From Isoetes taiwanensis (taxonomy: Eukaryota > Streptophyta > Lycopodiopsida > Isoetales > Isoetaceae): 64,000 nucleotides of DNA. Under the pieces are notes generated by a model. That model ran no database searches. It worked only from the letters and a program-made list of their open reading frames with translations, and was not told where the DNA came from. Every line of letters begins with the position of its first letter. The stretch's first letter is position 1. Of the stretch, positions 44,995 to 56,180 are shown piece after piece. The stretch is from contig JAJEKV010000052.1 of assembly GCA_021234155.1 (NCBI GenBank), positions 9,753,284 through 9,817,283 on the forward strand, read 5' to 3'. The position numbers and the translations under genes were made by a program.

Positions 44995-46640
44995 CCTACT
45001 TGCTGGCAGGAGCTGGGTGGTGGCAGCACAGGGGGTGGTGATGGAGACGGCATTTGGCATGTTTGCAGTGGCAGGTGAGGCCATTGTGGTAGGATGTGCA
45101 GATGGGGTTGCGACAGAAGGCCCTCGAGCGTTTGTGGCGCTTGCATCAGCATTAGGTTGCCTGAAGATCTGCATCTTTCCCCGAACCAGCCCTGCTGCAC
45201 CTCCCTGTGTACGAACATTCTTGACTTTCTCCAACTCATGCTGCCGTCCTCCCCACATGCGAGTCGATCCCCATCTACATACTGTGGCAGTCCCCTTCAA
45301 CCGCCGCCTTGGCGTGATGGCTGCCGCTCTTGTCGTCCCTCGACCAAAGATGAGTACCCGGGGACGTTTAGGGCGCTGGGCTCCATGGCGTGTCGCCCTA
45401 GCAATGTGTACGGGTGTGTGGAATGTCATCCGAGCCAGGATCTGTGTCTAGAGCCAGTTGATGAGGTGCTCTCCTGCCTCCTCTTTCAGGCCGCGTACCG
45501 CCACATTGTGGCTCCTAACGTCTTCGCCTCGGCACTCGAGGTTGCCGCTCGTGGTGGTCGCTGCGGCATTATTTGCTTGCGCTAGCCGGGCGTGTGTTGT
45601 GACCTGTGGTGGGGTGGTGGTTGCATGGGGCAGCTTGGTGACGCTTGGCGTTGCCCTGCCTGTCGGCGTCTTGCGTGCTCCCGGTATGTGGATCTGCTAT
45701 ATCCCGTGGCTTTGCGGCCTCTGCTCCTGAAGTCGGAGCTCGGCTCCCTGCTGAATTGCTGCTGCCTTGCCAATTCATGTGTGCATCGCCGTAATTGTTC
45801 ATGGGCTTCCGCATGAAGGCCCTTGCCTTGCTGGGCGACGGTTGCCCTAAGCTCCTGCAGCTCTTGGTCTCGTATGTCGGCCTTCCTCTAAAGCTCTCTC
45901 AACTCTGACTGACTCGCGTCGAAGGCAGTCTGCATGCCTAGCATGGTGGTGGCAGCCTCCGTGGCTTCCGATTGAAGGCGGGAGATGGTTGTCCTTGTCT
46001 CTTGATTGGCACGCTATCTATCTTGTGCCATGGCCTCCATGATGGTGAGAGGGAGTCCACACGAGCCCGGAGGTCAACAAGATCTTGCTTCTGCTGTTGT
46101 CTTTCGAAGTGTGCCAAACGGATGCCGTCTTCCAGTTGCTGTGCCCAGGTCTCCATCTTGCAATCCGCTGTCTCTCTGCTGCCAGTTGTCTTCTGAGAAC
46201 ATGGGTCGCTCAACTCTGACTGACTCGCTTCAAAGGCAGACTACATGCCTAGCATGGTGGTGGCGGCCTCCGTGGCTTCCGATCGGAGGCGGGAGATGGT
46301 TGTCCTTGTCTCTTGATCGGCACGCTGTCTATCTTGTGCCATGGCCTCTATGATGGTGGAGAGGGAGTCCACACAAGCCCGCAGATCAATAAGGTCTTGC
46401 TTCTGCTATTGTCTTTCGAAGTGTGCCAAACGGATGCCGTCTTCGAATTCCAGTTGTTGTGCCCGGGTCTTCATCTCTGCAATCCGCAGTCTCTCTGTTG
46501 CAATTGTCTTCTGAGAACATGGGTCGTCGAGGATTGGATCTCTTCTGCCAGATCTGCAATTCGGGTCCTGTTGCCTGCGATTCCGGCCTCCAGTTTTTTC
46601 AAGGACGTCGCGTATGCCTGGTCTGCCATCGGGATTCAAA
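44995..46640 (-). pseudogene. LINE ORF1, unit 2 (N-terminus deleted)
   Basis: Same organisation as 22490-24447, including the tandem coiled-coil duplication. Compared with unit 1, the N-terminal ~0.34 kb (24165-24505 equivalent) is missing. The break point near 46632 reads ATCGGG|ATTCAAAG and shows GGG microhomology. Confidence 0.82.
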
Positions 46641-47222
46641 GCTTGGAAGGAAAGTATAAAGAGTGCCCACCCTTTGTGGTTGGTATGGGGGGGTTTGGGG
46701 GGGTTCAACCCTATGGGTGGGGGTTTCAATTCCGGTTATTGCTGAAATTCTTTTGGAGTGGGAAGGAGTTGGAAGCTGGGCGATTAGAGCTTTTGCCTTA
46801 AAGCCTGGTATCTAAACTGGTGGACTTTGCAAAAACGCGCTTTAATTTATGATTTGGGATATCAAAAACTCATAGTGCTCCGGTTTTGACCAGCAGAGGA
46901 GAGAGGCGGAAGGCGACTTGTACATTTTTTGTAGTTTTCTACATTTTTTTGTAGTTTTGGCTTAGTTTGAAGAATTTTACTCCATACTCTCGCCAACATG
47001 TTGCTAAAATGTTCTCTTAGAGTTAAAGGGACTTTAGCAAGAATTTCACTCCATACTCTCGCCAACATGTTTCTGTTCTTTAAGATATTAGTTTCGCGTT
47101 GTACCATTATGAGGTTCAAATTATAATGTTCAAAACTATATGAGACAAATCCTAATGGGTATACAATGCGACTTTAGACATTTTCAAAACAAAAAATAAA
47201 TCTCCAATGCATCTCTTTAAAT

Positions 47223-47304
47223 GTCAATATGTCCGAGTGGTTAAGGAGATAGACTTGAAATCTGTTGGGTTTCACCCTCCCAGGTTCGAATTCTGTTATT
47301 GTCG
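47223..47304 (+). tRNA. tRNA-Ser(UGA)-like sequence, array copy 1, unit 2
   Basis: 82 nt; anticodon loop CTTGAAA (TGA); A box GTCCGAGTGGTTAAGG and B box GGTTCGAAT intact. The acceptor stem GTCAATA/TATTGTC has one mismatch. The T stem is better than in its unit 1 counterpart. It is the best tRNA candidate of the six. Confidence 0.6.
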
Positions 47305-47402
47305 TACAAGTTATAATATTATTACTGCATTGCGCAAGAAGCATGGACCATGTATTGCTAAAATGTCCTCTTAGGGTTAAAGGAACTTGAGTTGTATCGC
47401 TT

Positions 47403-47481
47403 GTCAATATGTTCGAGTGGTTAAGGAGACAGACTTGAAATTTGTTGGGTTCTACTTGCACAAGTTCGACTGTTGTTGACG
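47403..47481 (+). tRNA. tRNA-Ser-derived sequence, array copy 2, unit 2
   Basis: 79 nt; the anticodon loop is CTTGAAA (TGA), unlike the CAA of its unit 1 counterpart. A 3 nt loss in the T arm makes it a likely pseudogene. Confidence 0.5.
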
Positions 47482-47628
47482 ACAATTGGCTGTAAAATGT
47501 TATGAGTAGATTTATACATTTTATACATTCTTTGTAATTTAGGCATATATTTTGAAGAATTTTATACTCTCGCCAACATATTGCTTTAATGTTCTCTTAG
47601 AGTTAAAGGAACTTTAGCTGTAGCAATT

Positions 47629-47718
47629 GTCAACATGTCCGAGTGGTTAAGGAGACAGACTCGAAATCTATTGTGTTCTACCTGCACAAGTTCGAATTTG
47701 TTGAATTTGTTGTTGACG
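47629..47718 (+). tRNA. tRNA-Ser(CGA)-like sequence, array copy 3, unit 2
   Basis: 90 nt; anticodon loop CTCGAAA (CGA). A duplication of about 8 nt (GAATTTGTT repeated) disrupts the 3' side. Likely a pseudogene. Confidence 0.5.
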
Positions 47719-48479
47719 ACAAATTGTTTGTAAAAGATTATTACTAGACTTATACATTCTTTGTAGCTTAGCATATTTTGAAGAATTTCACTCCATACTC
47801 TCTCCAACATGTTTTTGTTCTTTAAGATATTAGTTTCGGGTTGTACCACTATGAGGTTCAAATTATAATGTTCAAAACCATATGGGACGATAATGTGCAT
47901 AGACTTTAGACATTTTCAAACCAAAAAATAAATCATCTTCTATATGCATTCGAACTGCCTAATGTTGATCTTGACTTCTAGATCAACAAAGCTTTGGTAT
48001 TACAAGGTTAGAATCTTTCACACATTCTGAATCTTTCAAAAGGTTAGAATTCATACATTCTAAATTTTTTTCTTGCATCCTCCACATCCTTACACTACGT
48101 GAATTCTTTCCAGAACCTCACATCCATATATAAAATTTTCTCCATAGGAAAGATTCACATATTTTCTTGACCAAATCTCTACATTATTTTACTTCACTGT
48201 CTTATGTTTACATTTATAACACATCTTGACACTTAGTTTCAAGTTGGACTAAATGTAAATCATAACAATATGATTTCTACAACATAAACTGAATAACATA
48301 TCTTGTTACATTGGATGTAGAACATATTTATAGAAATGATATTTACTGTTATAGTGTAATAAATGTAGGATGGATCTACATTGAGTTCTTCAAATCTCTG
48401 TACCAACAAGGTTTCCCAGCATTTTTCATTTGAATCGATGCTTGAAGGGCAGCATTAGCTAGTGATGCATCGGTCATTT

Positions 48480-49440
48480 TCTTATGCAAGTAGGCCAAGG
48501 TTTTGTTCATAGCATGTACCTCAAGAGGGTAGGAGTGCCTCTCTTGATGCCTAATGTCATATGTGCTTCCAGCTCAGTCCACTTTGATCTACATAATGTA
48601 GGCCCCCAGATTTCACTAACATATAATGCAACTGTCAGAACTAAAGCTTCAAAGGGCTTTTTTCGAAGTGGCCAATAAACAATATGTGCATGTTGACAAA
48701 CATTGGTCGTGGCATAAGCAGCAGCTATGCGATTTTCAACCCCCATTGTCCAAGCATTGCGTCCAATAAATACCACATGCCCAAGATAGCGATATGAATG
48801 AGTACACTCTATCGCCTGTTCTTGATAGAGCAAGGTAGCCTGTTCTTTACCAAAGCAAAAGACTTTTGTTTTATCTAGATTCACCGTCAAGCAAAACTGT
48901 AAGCAAAAGTTTTCAAGGGATGTAAGTTTCTGCTGTAAGCCACCCATATTATAAGCACATAACAGCAGGCCATCTGCATATAATAATAGTATCACAGCTC
49001 ATGGACAATGCGCAGGAACCTGCATTCTACCTGCTTAAGAAAAATTTCAAGTTGGACAATATATAGGCCAAACAAGGTTGGCGAAAGTGGGCAACCCTGC
49101 TTGACACCGATATCACTGATAATTGCATCAGAAAAACCACATGGGATAACCACCCTGCCATGCATTGTTTCATATAATCTGCCTACTGCTAATATCCATT
49201 CATCATGTATGCCAAGTTGTTTAAGTCTTGCTAACAGTTTCTGGCGGGGGACAGTATCAAATGCCTTAGCAAAGCCAATGAAACAGCAATAGAGGGATTT
49301 ACCTTTTGACTTCGCATCTTTAGTCATAGTTCGTAGTGTGAGAAGGTGATCAATCATTGAATGCCCAGGTCTAAATCCAGCTTGGCCTTTTGCTCTTACA
49401 CTGTTTTCTTCTGCCCTCCCTAAGTTAGCACTTGTGGACG
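48480..49440 (-). pseudogene. LINE reverse transcriptase, unit 2 (uninterrupted by E2)
   Basis: Minus strand. MIDHLLTLRTMTKDAKSK, AFDTVPRQKL, GVKQGCPLSPTLFGLYIVQL, then a frame change and LLLYADGLLLCAY, YRYLGHVVF and ALYVSEIWGPTLC. The catalytic YADD box is YADG, as in unit 1. It provides the empty-site reference for E2. Confidence 0.9.
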
Positions 49441-50046
49441 CCTCCCTAGGCTTTCATGGAAAGATGGGGAGATTTCCATAAAAGAAAATGGGGAAGGTTT
49501 CCAGTCCTTGGGAATGTAATCCAAATTGGGCGGATATAATTTGATCGCAAAACAGAGGCCATGAACTGGCCAAAGGTGGAGCAAGATTTTGTGCCTGAAA
49601 TAGGATATGGAAAGGGGCTCTATCCTAAAACTATATAACATGTTAATAAGAAACGCCACAGTAACGCAAGAAAGAATTCTTAATGTCCACAGTCTGAAAG
49701 CAAGAACTAGAAGATTGAATTGAAATCAACTCTCGTTGATACTGTAAGAGCTATTTCTCCAATTGGTGATTCATCTTTGCATAACCTGTCAGTATGGAAG
49801 CTGTTACTTGGCAAATTACCCATGGTTTAGGTCGATAATTGAGAATATTCTAGCATAATATATTGGCATATAACCCCAAAACATTCCTACCGACCAAAGC
49901 AGCGACAATTTCTTAAAAAATGTGTAAATGTGGTGCTTTTATACGCCGGAAACACCTAAAAAATAATCGCGGCAACTTACAATTTTTGTTAAAAATGTTA
50001 TGTTAAATGGAATCGACTGCAAATATCTCCTGGAGGGTTTAAGAAC

Positions 50047-53000
50047 ATGGCCCAGTGCTGTATCAGTTTCTTTGGATCGCCTGCTGCTCTTCCAATCCCC
50101 AACAAAGCAAATCTAACACCAAGCTGCATGCCATGCCTCACATTGGTTTCAAAGAGATCAGTCAAAATAAGGGCATCAGAAACAAAATCCGACTATCGGA
50201 CTTATCAGGCATTGCTGCGAGGCGGTGAAGAAATGAGTGCCGTATTGAAAGAAATGGCAGAGCTGGTATGTTTTTTTTTCCTGTAAGATTCATTATTGTA
50301 TATAAGGTTCATCGTTAGGTGTTTAACTGATTATAGCTGTTTACAATTTCATCATTATGTGTTCAATTTCAATTAGCTAGAGGATGTGTCTGGTCTGGAC
50401 AAGGAAACTGAGTTGGCAGCAATTGAGATGGCAGCAACTGCTTCCATAGTGCAACGTTTGGAGAAGCTTGATGGTAGTTTTATGATGGCATTGGATTTTA
50501 TGATCTCACAAACAGCAAAAGAACATGATGAGATGGTAAAGCTTGTTTGTGCTAATATTTCCATTAGGTATGAATGTATCTAGATCTTATGGGTTATCAA
50601 TTTTGCAGAAAATGCAGTTGCTTGAGGTGGTAAAGCAATCTGTGCTAGCACAACTCGATCAGAAGGCCCCTTCTCAAGTATGTTATACGAATTAGATATA
50701 CAATCAGGAAACCCTTTCCCTGTTATTTGGTTAAACGTGTTTATCAGGTACAAGTTGTAGGTTTGCTTTGCAAAACACCGAAAAAGGAACATAGGCATCA
50801 CATATTGCGCTGTGCTGCTGGGGGTGGGGGTGCTTGTGATAAAGAGGATGGCGAGAAGCTTATAGTACCTGCAGGAAATTTAAATGAAATTGCTAATCAA
50901 GCTGACGACCTGATCATCGTAAGTATCTCTGCTTGAGACATGGGAACAGTTTCCTAAGTGCATGTAAAATTTTGAACATTATCTGTTAGTCGATGGAGGA
51001 GAAACCTGCAATCCCGGACCGCAAGCTTTTGGCAAAACTTGTTCTGGCAAGAGAAGAAGCTCGCAGCATGATGGGAGGCGGTATTCTCGATGAACGCAAC
51101 AGGAGAGGCCTTAAGAACTTGGCTGAGCCTGAGGTAAGAAGAAATTCCTTGAACTTGTGTTTGTTCCGAATGTCTGTTTTAATGTGATTCCCATATGTTA
51201 CCAAAACTTTATGACTACCTGCTCCTTTGTACATGCATGTAACCTAAATTCATACCTCTTGGCTCGATCACATAATATACAGTTATTCAGCCAAACTACA
51301 ACAATGATGCTATAAGTGGATTATGCCAACCCATTAGCTAGACAATTTGTCTGCAGTGGATATCATATCTTGGTTGCATGATCTAATCATCTCGGGGTTA
51401 CTACTTATTTGAAGTTGCCCCGACTTTGCATCATCCAAATAGCTGAAGTCATAAAGTGCATAGGTAGGCCCAGCTGATCCACACGAGCTGACGCTAATAT
51501 GCAAACTGATGCTAATATGCAAGGCAAGGAGTGAGCAAGAGAGGATTAATGATCCCTTTGTTGAACCAAGGCCTCTTTATATAGTAACTTGGGATTAGAC
51601 TTGGATCGAGAACTAGCATTATGGTATTACTGTGCATCACATTGATATCAGAGCATGAGGTAACTGGCTTGGGTTAAACTAACATCCATGATTTGTGGGC
51701 AGCCAAATGAGTGTGGAACAGTGTATAAAAAGGTCGTAATCATACAGGGCCAAGTATCGTGCCTACAGGCGAGTAAAGGTGGACTTAAACAATGACGGTC
51801 CATGTCCTATGTCCCATTGTGAACTTCACCACTATGACAATGCATCTATACGCTATGCTCAAAGACAAGCATACCAAAATGACATGCCTTCTGATGGATC
51901 CGACGTGGAAGTTCTTGGGCAGGTCCATGGCTCATGGAAGACCCGCCTCTTTTGGCTTGTTGGCTGCCATAGTTAGTGCATAACATAGAATTTTGTTATT
52001 ACCCAGAGATTAGTTTTTCTTAATACATGGCAGAGGGCTGATAGATCTCTATTCCAGAGTCAGTAAATGTGCTGGCAGCTCACCACTGTCTGATGAGAAT
52101 AATGGATCATCATATGTACAATATGGACATCACAGTTGGCGTATATGACATACATAACAGTCATGAAAACCTGTCAGCAACAACAAGAATTTGGTGCACT
52201 GATGGGCTTGGAGTGATCTCTATATATGGGATTATGCTTACCAGCTGTTTTTTTATTTAGGGTCATGGGATGTGCTCCTTTTGCTGTGTTGTGGTGAAGG
52301 GAGAAAAGCTTTTTTATGTCTGATACTACATGCCAAGTGACTCTTGCTCATCCTCTGAAAAGTTCTCACATTGTCTTATAAATGCACAAGATGCTGAGGG
52401 ACAGCAATGACACTGATCTTGCTGCTGACATTGATAAAGCTGAAAGTGCAGTGGCTTAAAATTCGAAAACAATGCAATAGCACATTGACATTAGAGAAGA
52501 TAACATTTTTCTCTTGAACTTTGCCATTACCTTGAGATTTTGGAAGATGTTAAATATTGTTGTTTTACCACCGTGTCAAAAGAGATATGAAACCACATAC
52601 ATGAATGTTCGCAAGATAGCAAGAAAGGAAAAAGCAGTCCGTCATCTTTCCTGTAACTGCTAATATCAAAATAGAACCTATTTTTATTCCTTTGGTGTAC
52701 AGGACTGAACTGGAGGAGTCACCAATTAAAGTTTTATCTTAAATGGGAATTGTCATCCATCTATTATGTAGACATTTATAGGTTACAAGATGACAGTAAG
52801 TGAAAGAGTCTTCTTCTATTGTTATGTTTTGATTTTATTCTTTCTAAAGCTACATATCTGCCTAGGTGAAATTCATCTCCAAGTTAATAGCCCTGAGACC
52901 TGGGCCAGCATTAAGGGACATCATATCCAATGTAATGCGTGGTAAAGATGAAGGCGCAGATCATATATCTGAAGATGATGAAGGTGAAAAGGTATTTGTC

Positions 53001-53625
53001 TTTAATACACCCCTGACTTACTCCTGATTTTGAAACTGGGAGTATCTAGTAGTTTGAAGGGTAGCGCTCCGCTCACATCTAAGCATCAAAAAAACCAATA
53101 TCTGAATTAGTGGTGATTATGTTGCATTCCATGACATTCGTGTTATATTAACATATCCCCAGTTTAATTCATGCTTGAGTATTTGTAAAGCTATGAAATT
53201 CCTTTGTTATAAATTAAATCAGGTACAATAAGAAACGTGTATAACATCTTGTTTTCTTGGTAATGGAAATCAAGGCACAATATGGTTGTAAATTCGCCTG
53301 TTTGTAATATTGACAGGGCGAACAAACTCAACAACTACTTCCTGTCAGACCAGGAATGTTTTTGGAAACTGTGACAAAGGTTCAGTGCACTTAACCCATT
53401 TTGTAATTTAGAATGCAGCTTAACATTAAGAAAAGGATTTTGACATCACAGGTGCTAGGTGGTATGTACAACACAAAGGTTGCTGGAATAACAGTGCAAA
53501 ATCTAGACTGGGTAGGATTTGCATATATTTGAATCCACGATATAAGTTGTTTGATAAATTTTCTGGTGTATCTTCAGATTTATAAGGAGACATTGAAGAT
53601 TCTTGAAGAGATGGCCTTCACATAA
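50047..53625 (+). CDS. Plastid-targeted conserved protein of unknown function, nine exons
   Basis: Exons 50047-50265, 50377-50535, 50609-50677, 50748-50918, 50990-51133, 52866-52991, 53317-53379, 53452-53511, 53578-53625 are all phase 0 with GT-AG introns and give 352 residues without a stop. The N-terminus (MAQCCISFFGSPAALPIPNK, rich in Ser, Pro and Lys and poor in acidic residues) looks like a chloroplast transit peptide. The rest is mostly helical: an acidic LLRGGEEMSAVLKEMAEL start, KPAIPDRKLLAKLVLAREEAR, LIALRPGPALRDIISNVMRG, and a conserved-looking C-terminus RPGMFLETVTKVLGG then NLDWIYKETLKILEEMAF. I believe homologues occur across land plants but know no biochemical function. Intron 5 is long (1.73 kb). 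The gene abuts the end of duplication unit 2. Confidence 0.85.
51134..52865 (+). other. Long intron 5 of the plastid protein gene
   Basis: 1.73 kb with no confident coding content. A short direct repeat (GACGCTAATATGCAA / GATGCTAATATGCAA, about 51489-51519) lies inside. It probably includes decayed transposon DNA, but none is identifiable. Confidence 0.6.
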
Positions 53626-55430
53626 TAGATGAATTCCAACTCTCTGTTGTTCACACCCAGGGGTGCTTTTAATCGGAGCGCTAGGAAAGGTGGGCCCTAA
53701 TCTGCATTGTCCATTCATCTTATTAGAGTTGAAACGTGAATTTGCTTCCAGATATTACATTGGACATCATGGCTGGCCATGTTCAAGTTGGAAGATGAGC
53801 GATTTCGCAGCTACATGGTCATAACTAGGTTGCCATTAAAAGTAGCTTCAACTACAGGCACCACGTGCTGGTACAAGATATTGAACAGATTTTGACGTAG
53901 GAGGGCTCTTACATCAAAACTTTGATACAGGAGACAAGATATCTGACAGATTGTCACTGTCAATTGACAAGAAATTTCTATCCAAATGCAAATGTTAGTC
54001 AATACCTTTTGTTCAATGCCAAAAGGACAAATGTGGTCCAAATGTTTTTCCAAAAAGTAGCACGTGACAATGGGTCCAAATAGGAAGAAACGTGGAAACC
54101 CTAACCCTAAAGTAGGGCAAATTCTAGGGTTTTTGGATGAAGCCAAGGAAATAAAGCATAAAAAAACAGGCCGCATGTTTAATACAAGGCCCCCCTTGGT
54201 CCACCCATCCTTGCGTAACGTCTGCAGCTTGTCGGTCGTTACAAAGCAACTTGTAAATTGTTTGGTCCGCTCTAGGGGATTCTCCCTCAAGGCTTTTCTT
54301 TGTCCCATAATAATGTCAATATTTAAGTTCTCTTGCTTTGATGCGTATCATTGATCCTACTATTCCACTAATCTCATCATTGGCCTTTGTATCTCTTTCA
54401 AAGTTTCTCACATATCATCATGGCTCGACTTTCCATGAGGTCTGTCGAAATAAGTATATTCCCTATTTGCTTTGATGCTGTTCTTGACTCGTGTTTGCAC
54501 ACACATGCTTGGTTGCTCCCACCTTATTATGCTCCAGACAAATGTCTTTGGCGTCATCCTATAAATGTTGTCGTGTTGTGTCAATGAGACAAAAGGATTT
54601 CATTGTTCAGGATGCATTTATTTGACTTGGCATGAAGGAATCCAATATCTACATCATCCCAGTCATTTGATGTATCCACGTATGTACATGTATGCTATCA
54701 ACATACAAGAAGATGAATAAACATGAATGTACATTTGTTATTTCATACAAAGAAATACTCATTTTTTTTGGAAAAATACATAGACAAAACCTCTCCATAT
54801 AAATTTGTTATTGGTGGTAATTGGAAACAATGCTTCTTAGATGTTTTCTCCTTGAAATTGTCGAACAACTTTCATGCCTCCATGTTGTTCCTTGTCCATG
54901 GAACTAGATCACAAGTAATAGAAGTGAGAACCAATGGTGCCAAAGGTCTTTATAATATGCATCTCATGGTGATAGATAGATAGATAAGTAGGTAGGTAGG
55001 TAGGTAGGTAGTATTTTTTATGCCATGCCACATTGGAAGAAACCAAGTAATTGAAGTAAGGGTTAATGGTGCCAAAGGTGTAAACCCATCCCGATTAGAA
55101 AATTTCATCTTGGACAAGCAGGGGCTTGAAACTAAGGGGCAGTTATTACTTACTTAGCTTGGTACTTAATTAAACAACAATTATAGAGATTGAAACATTT
55201 AGCCTCTAGATGAGTGTTTCCTTTTGGCAACAAGTGGGTCATTATTACCTATGCAAAACCCTTATCCAAACCATGCTTCTTGTTATTGGTACTTCTTATG
55301 CATTAATAAAGTTTGACATATTATTCCTTTTATTGGGGGAAAATGTCAAAGGAGTACCTTCAATAGTACTAGGCTTTATCCTATCCTCACCTAATGGTTC
55401 CAATGCCCTACATTGAACAATCATCTCAAA
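53626..55430. other. Intergenic DNA, no recognised gene
   Basis: Short frames only. Contains a telo-box-like ACCCTAACCCTAAA near 54098, a GATA/GGTA microsatellite at 54971-55011, and a diverged duplicate pair around AATGGTGCCAAAGGT (about 54895-54950 and 55026-55080). Confidence 0.5.
54971..55011. repeat. Compound tetranucleotide microsatellite
   Basis: (GATA)4 passing directly into (GGTA)5-type repeats. Confidence 0.95.
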
Positions 55431-55449
55431 TGTGAAACTTCATCCAAGA

Positions 55450-56180
55450 TAAGGTTATCGGTCTAGCGGAGGCTGATAACCGAAAATACATGATTCAGGA
55501 TGTACGTCGAGGCCAGCTATTTGGCGCGTGAGGCTGGGGCCCACTAGGGTCAAAGGTCGGACCGAGGCCTTACGTGCCAAATATCTGACCGAAGACATAC
55601 AATCGAGGCTACGCATTTTTGGTTATCAACCGAAGCAAAGACAATAATCACCTTATCGGGCTTATATGGACAAAATACTACTGATAACTAGTTATCAGCC
55701 TGCAAGACCGAGGTTATCGGTTGACCGAGGCTGATAATAAAAAATGCAAGACCGAGGCTGTACATCCGAGGCCACATATTTTTTGTTATTAGCTGGGGCA
55801 AAGACAGATAACCATCTTGTCGGGCTTATATGGGTGGAATAGGCCAGATAACTAGTTATAAAATAACATTAGTTGGAGTAGAGTAGATATGATTTACTTC
55901 TTTCCACCCATCAGCTCCTGGAGCTGGTGTGACTCACGTACATCCATACTTGGTCATAAGCTTTTATTTATTTTTTTAATTGAAGGCCTGAGTTGGTCAT
56001 AAGCTTTTAGAAGATGAAATCAAGCTTAGGGGAGGTTTTCCAGGGACTACCAGTTATCGACCGGTCTTGAATTATATCTCTGACACACGCCCCAAAAGGC
56101 TTTTCCCTACCACAGATGCGGCATCGGCTCGAGGTGGAGGGACGAAGGTAACGCCTCGAAGTCTGCCATGATAACTAGTT
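55450..56180. repeat. CCGAGG-rich repeat with GATAACTAGTTATC palindromes
   Basis: The heptamer CCGAGGC or close variants recur about ten times. Two ~110 bp direct copies share TTGGTTATCA/TTGTTATTAG, GCAAAGACA, CTTATCGGGCTTATATGG (about 55600-55670 and 55785-55840). TGATAACTAGTTATCA, a perfect 16 bp palindrome, occurs near 55680, with variants near 55850 and 56170. No ORF. Possibly a non-coding transposon or LTR piece of unknown family. Confidence 0.7.

Larger units (their letters stand above)
30911..49908. repeat. Tandem segmental duplication, unit 2
   Basis: Begins at the junction ...GCAGCGACAA|AATTGCAGG and repeats the content of 21560-30910. It carries a 13.1 kb LTR retrotransposon and a deletion of about 0.34 kb in ORF1 near 46630. 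The end GCAGCGACAA at 49908 passes into unduplicated sequence. Confidence 0.92.
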
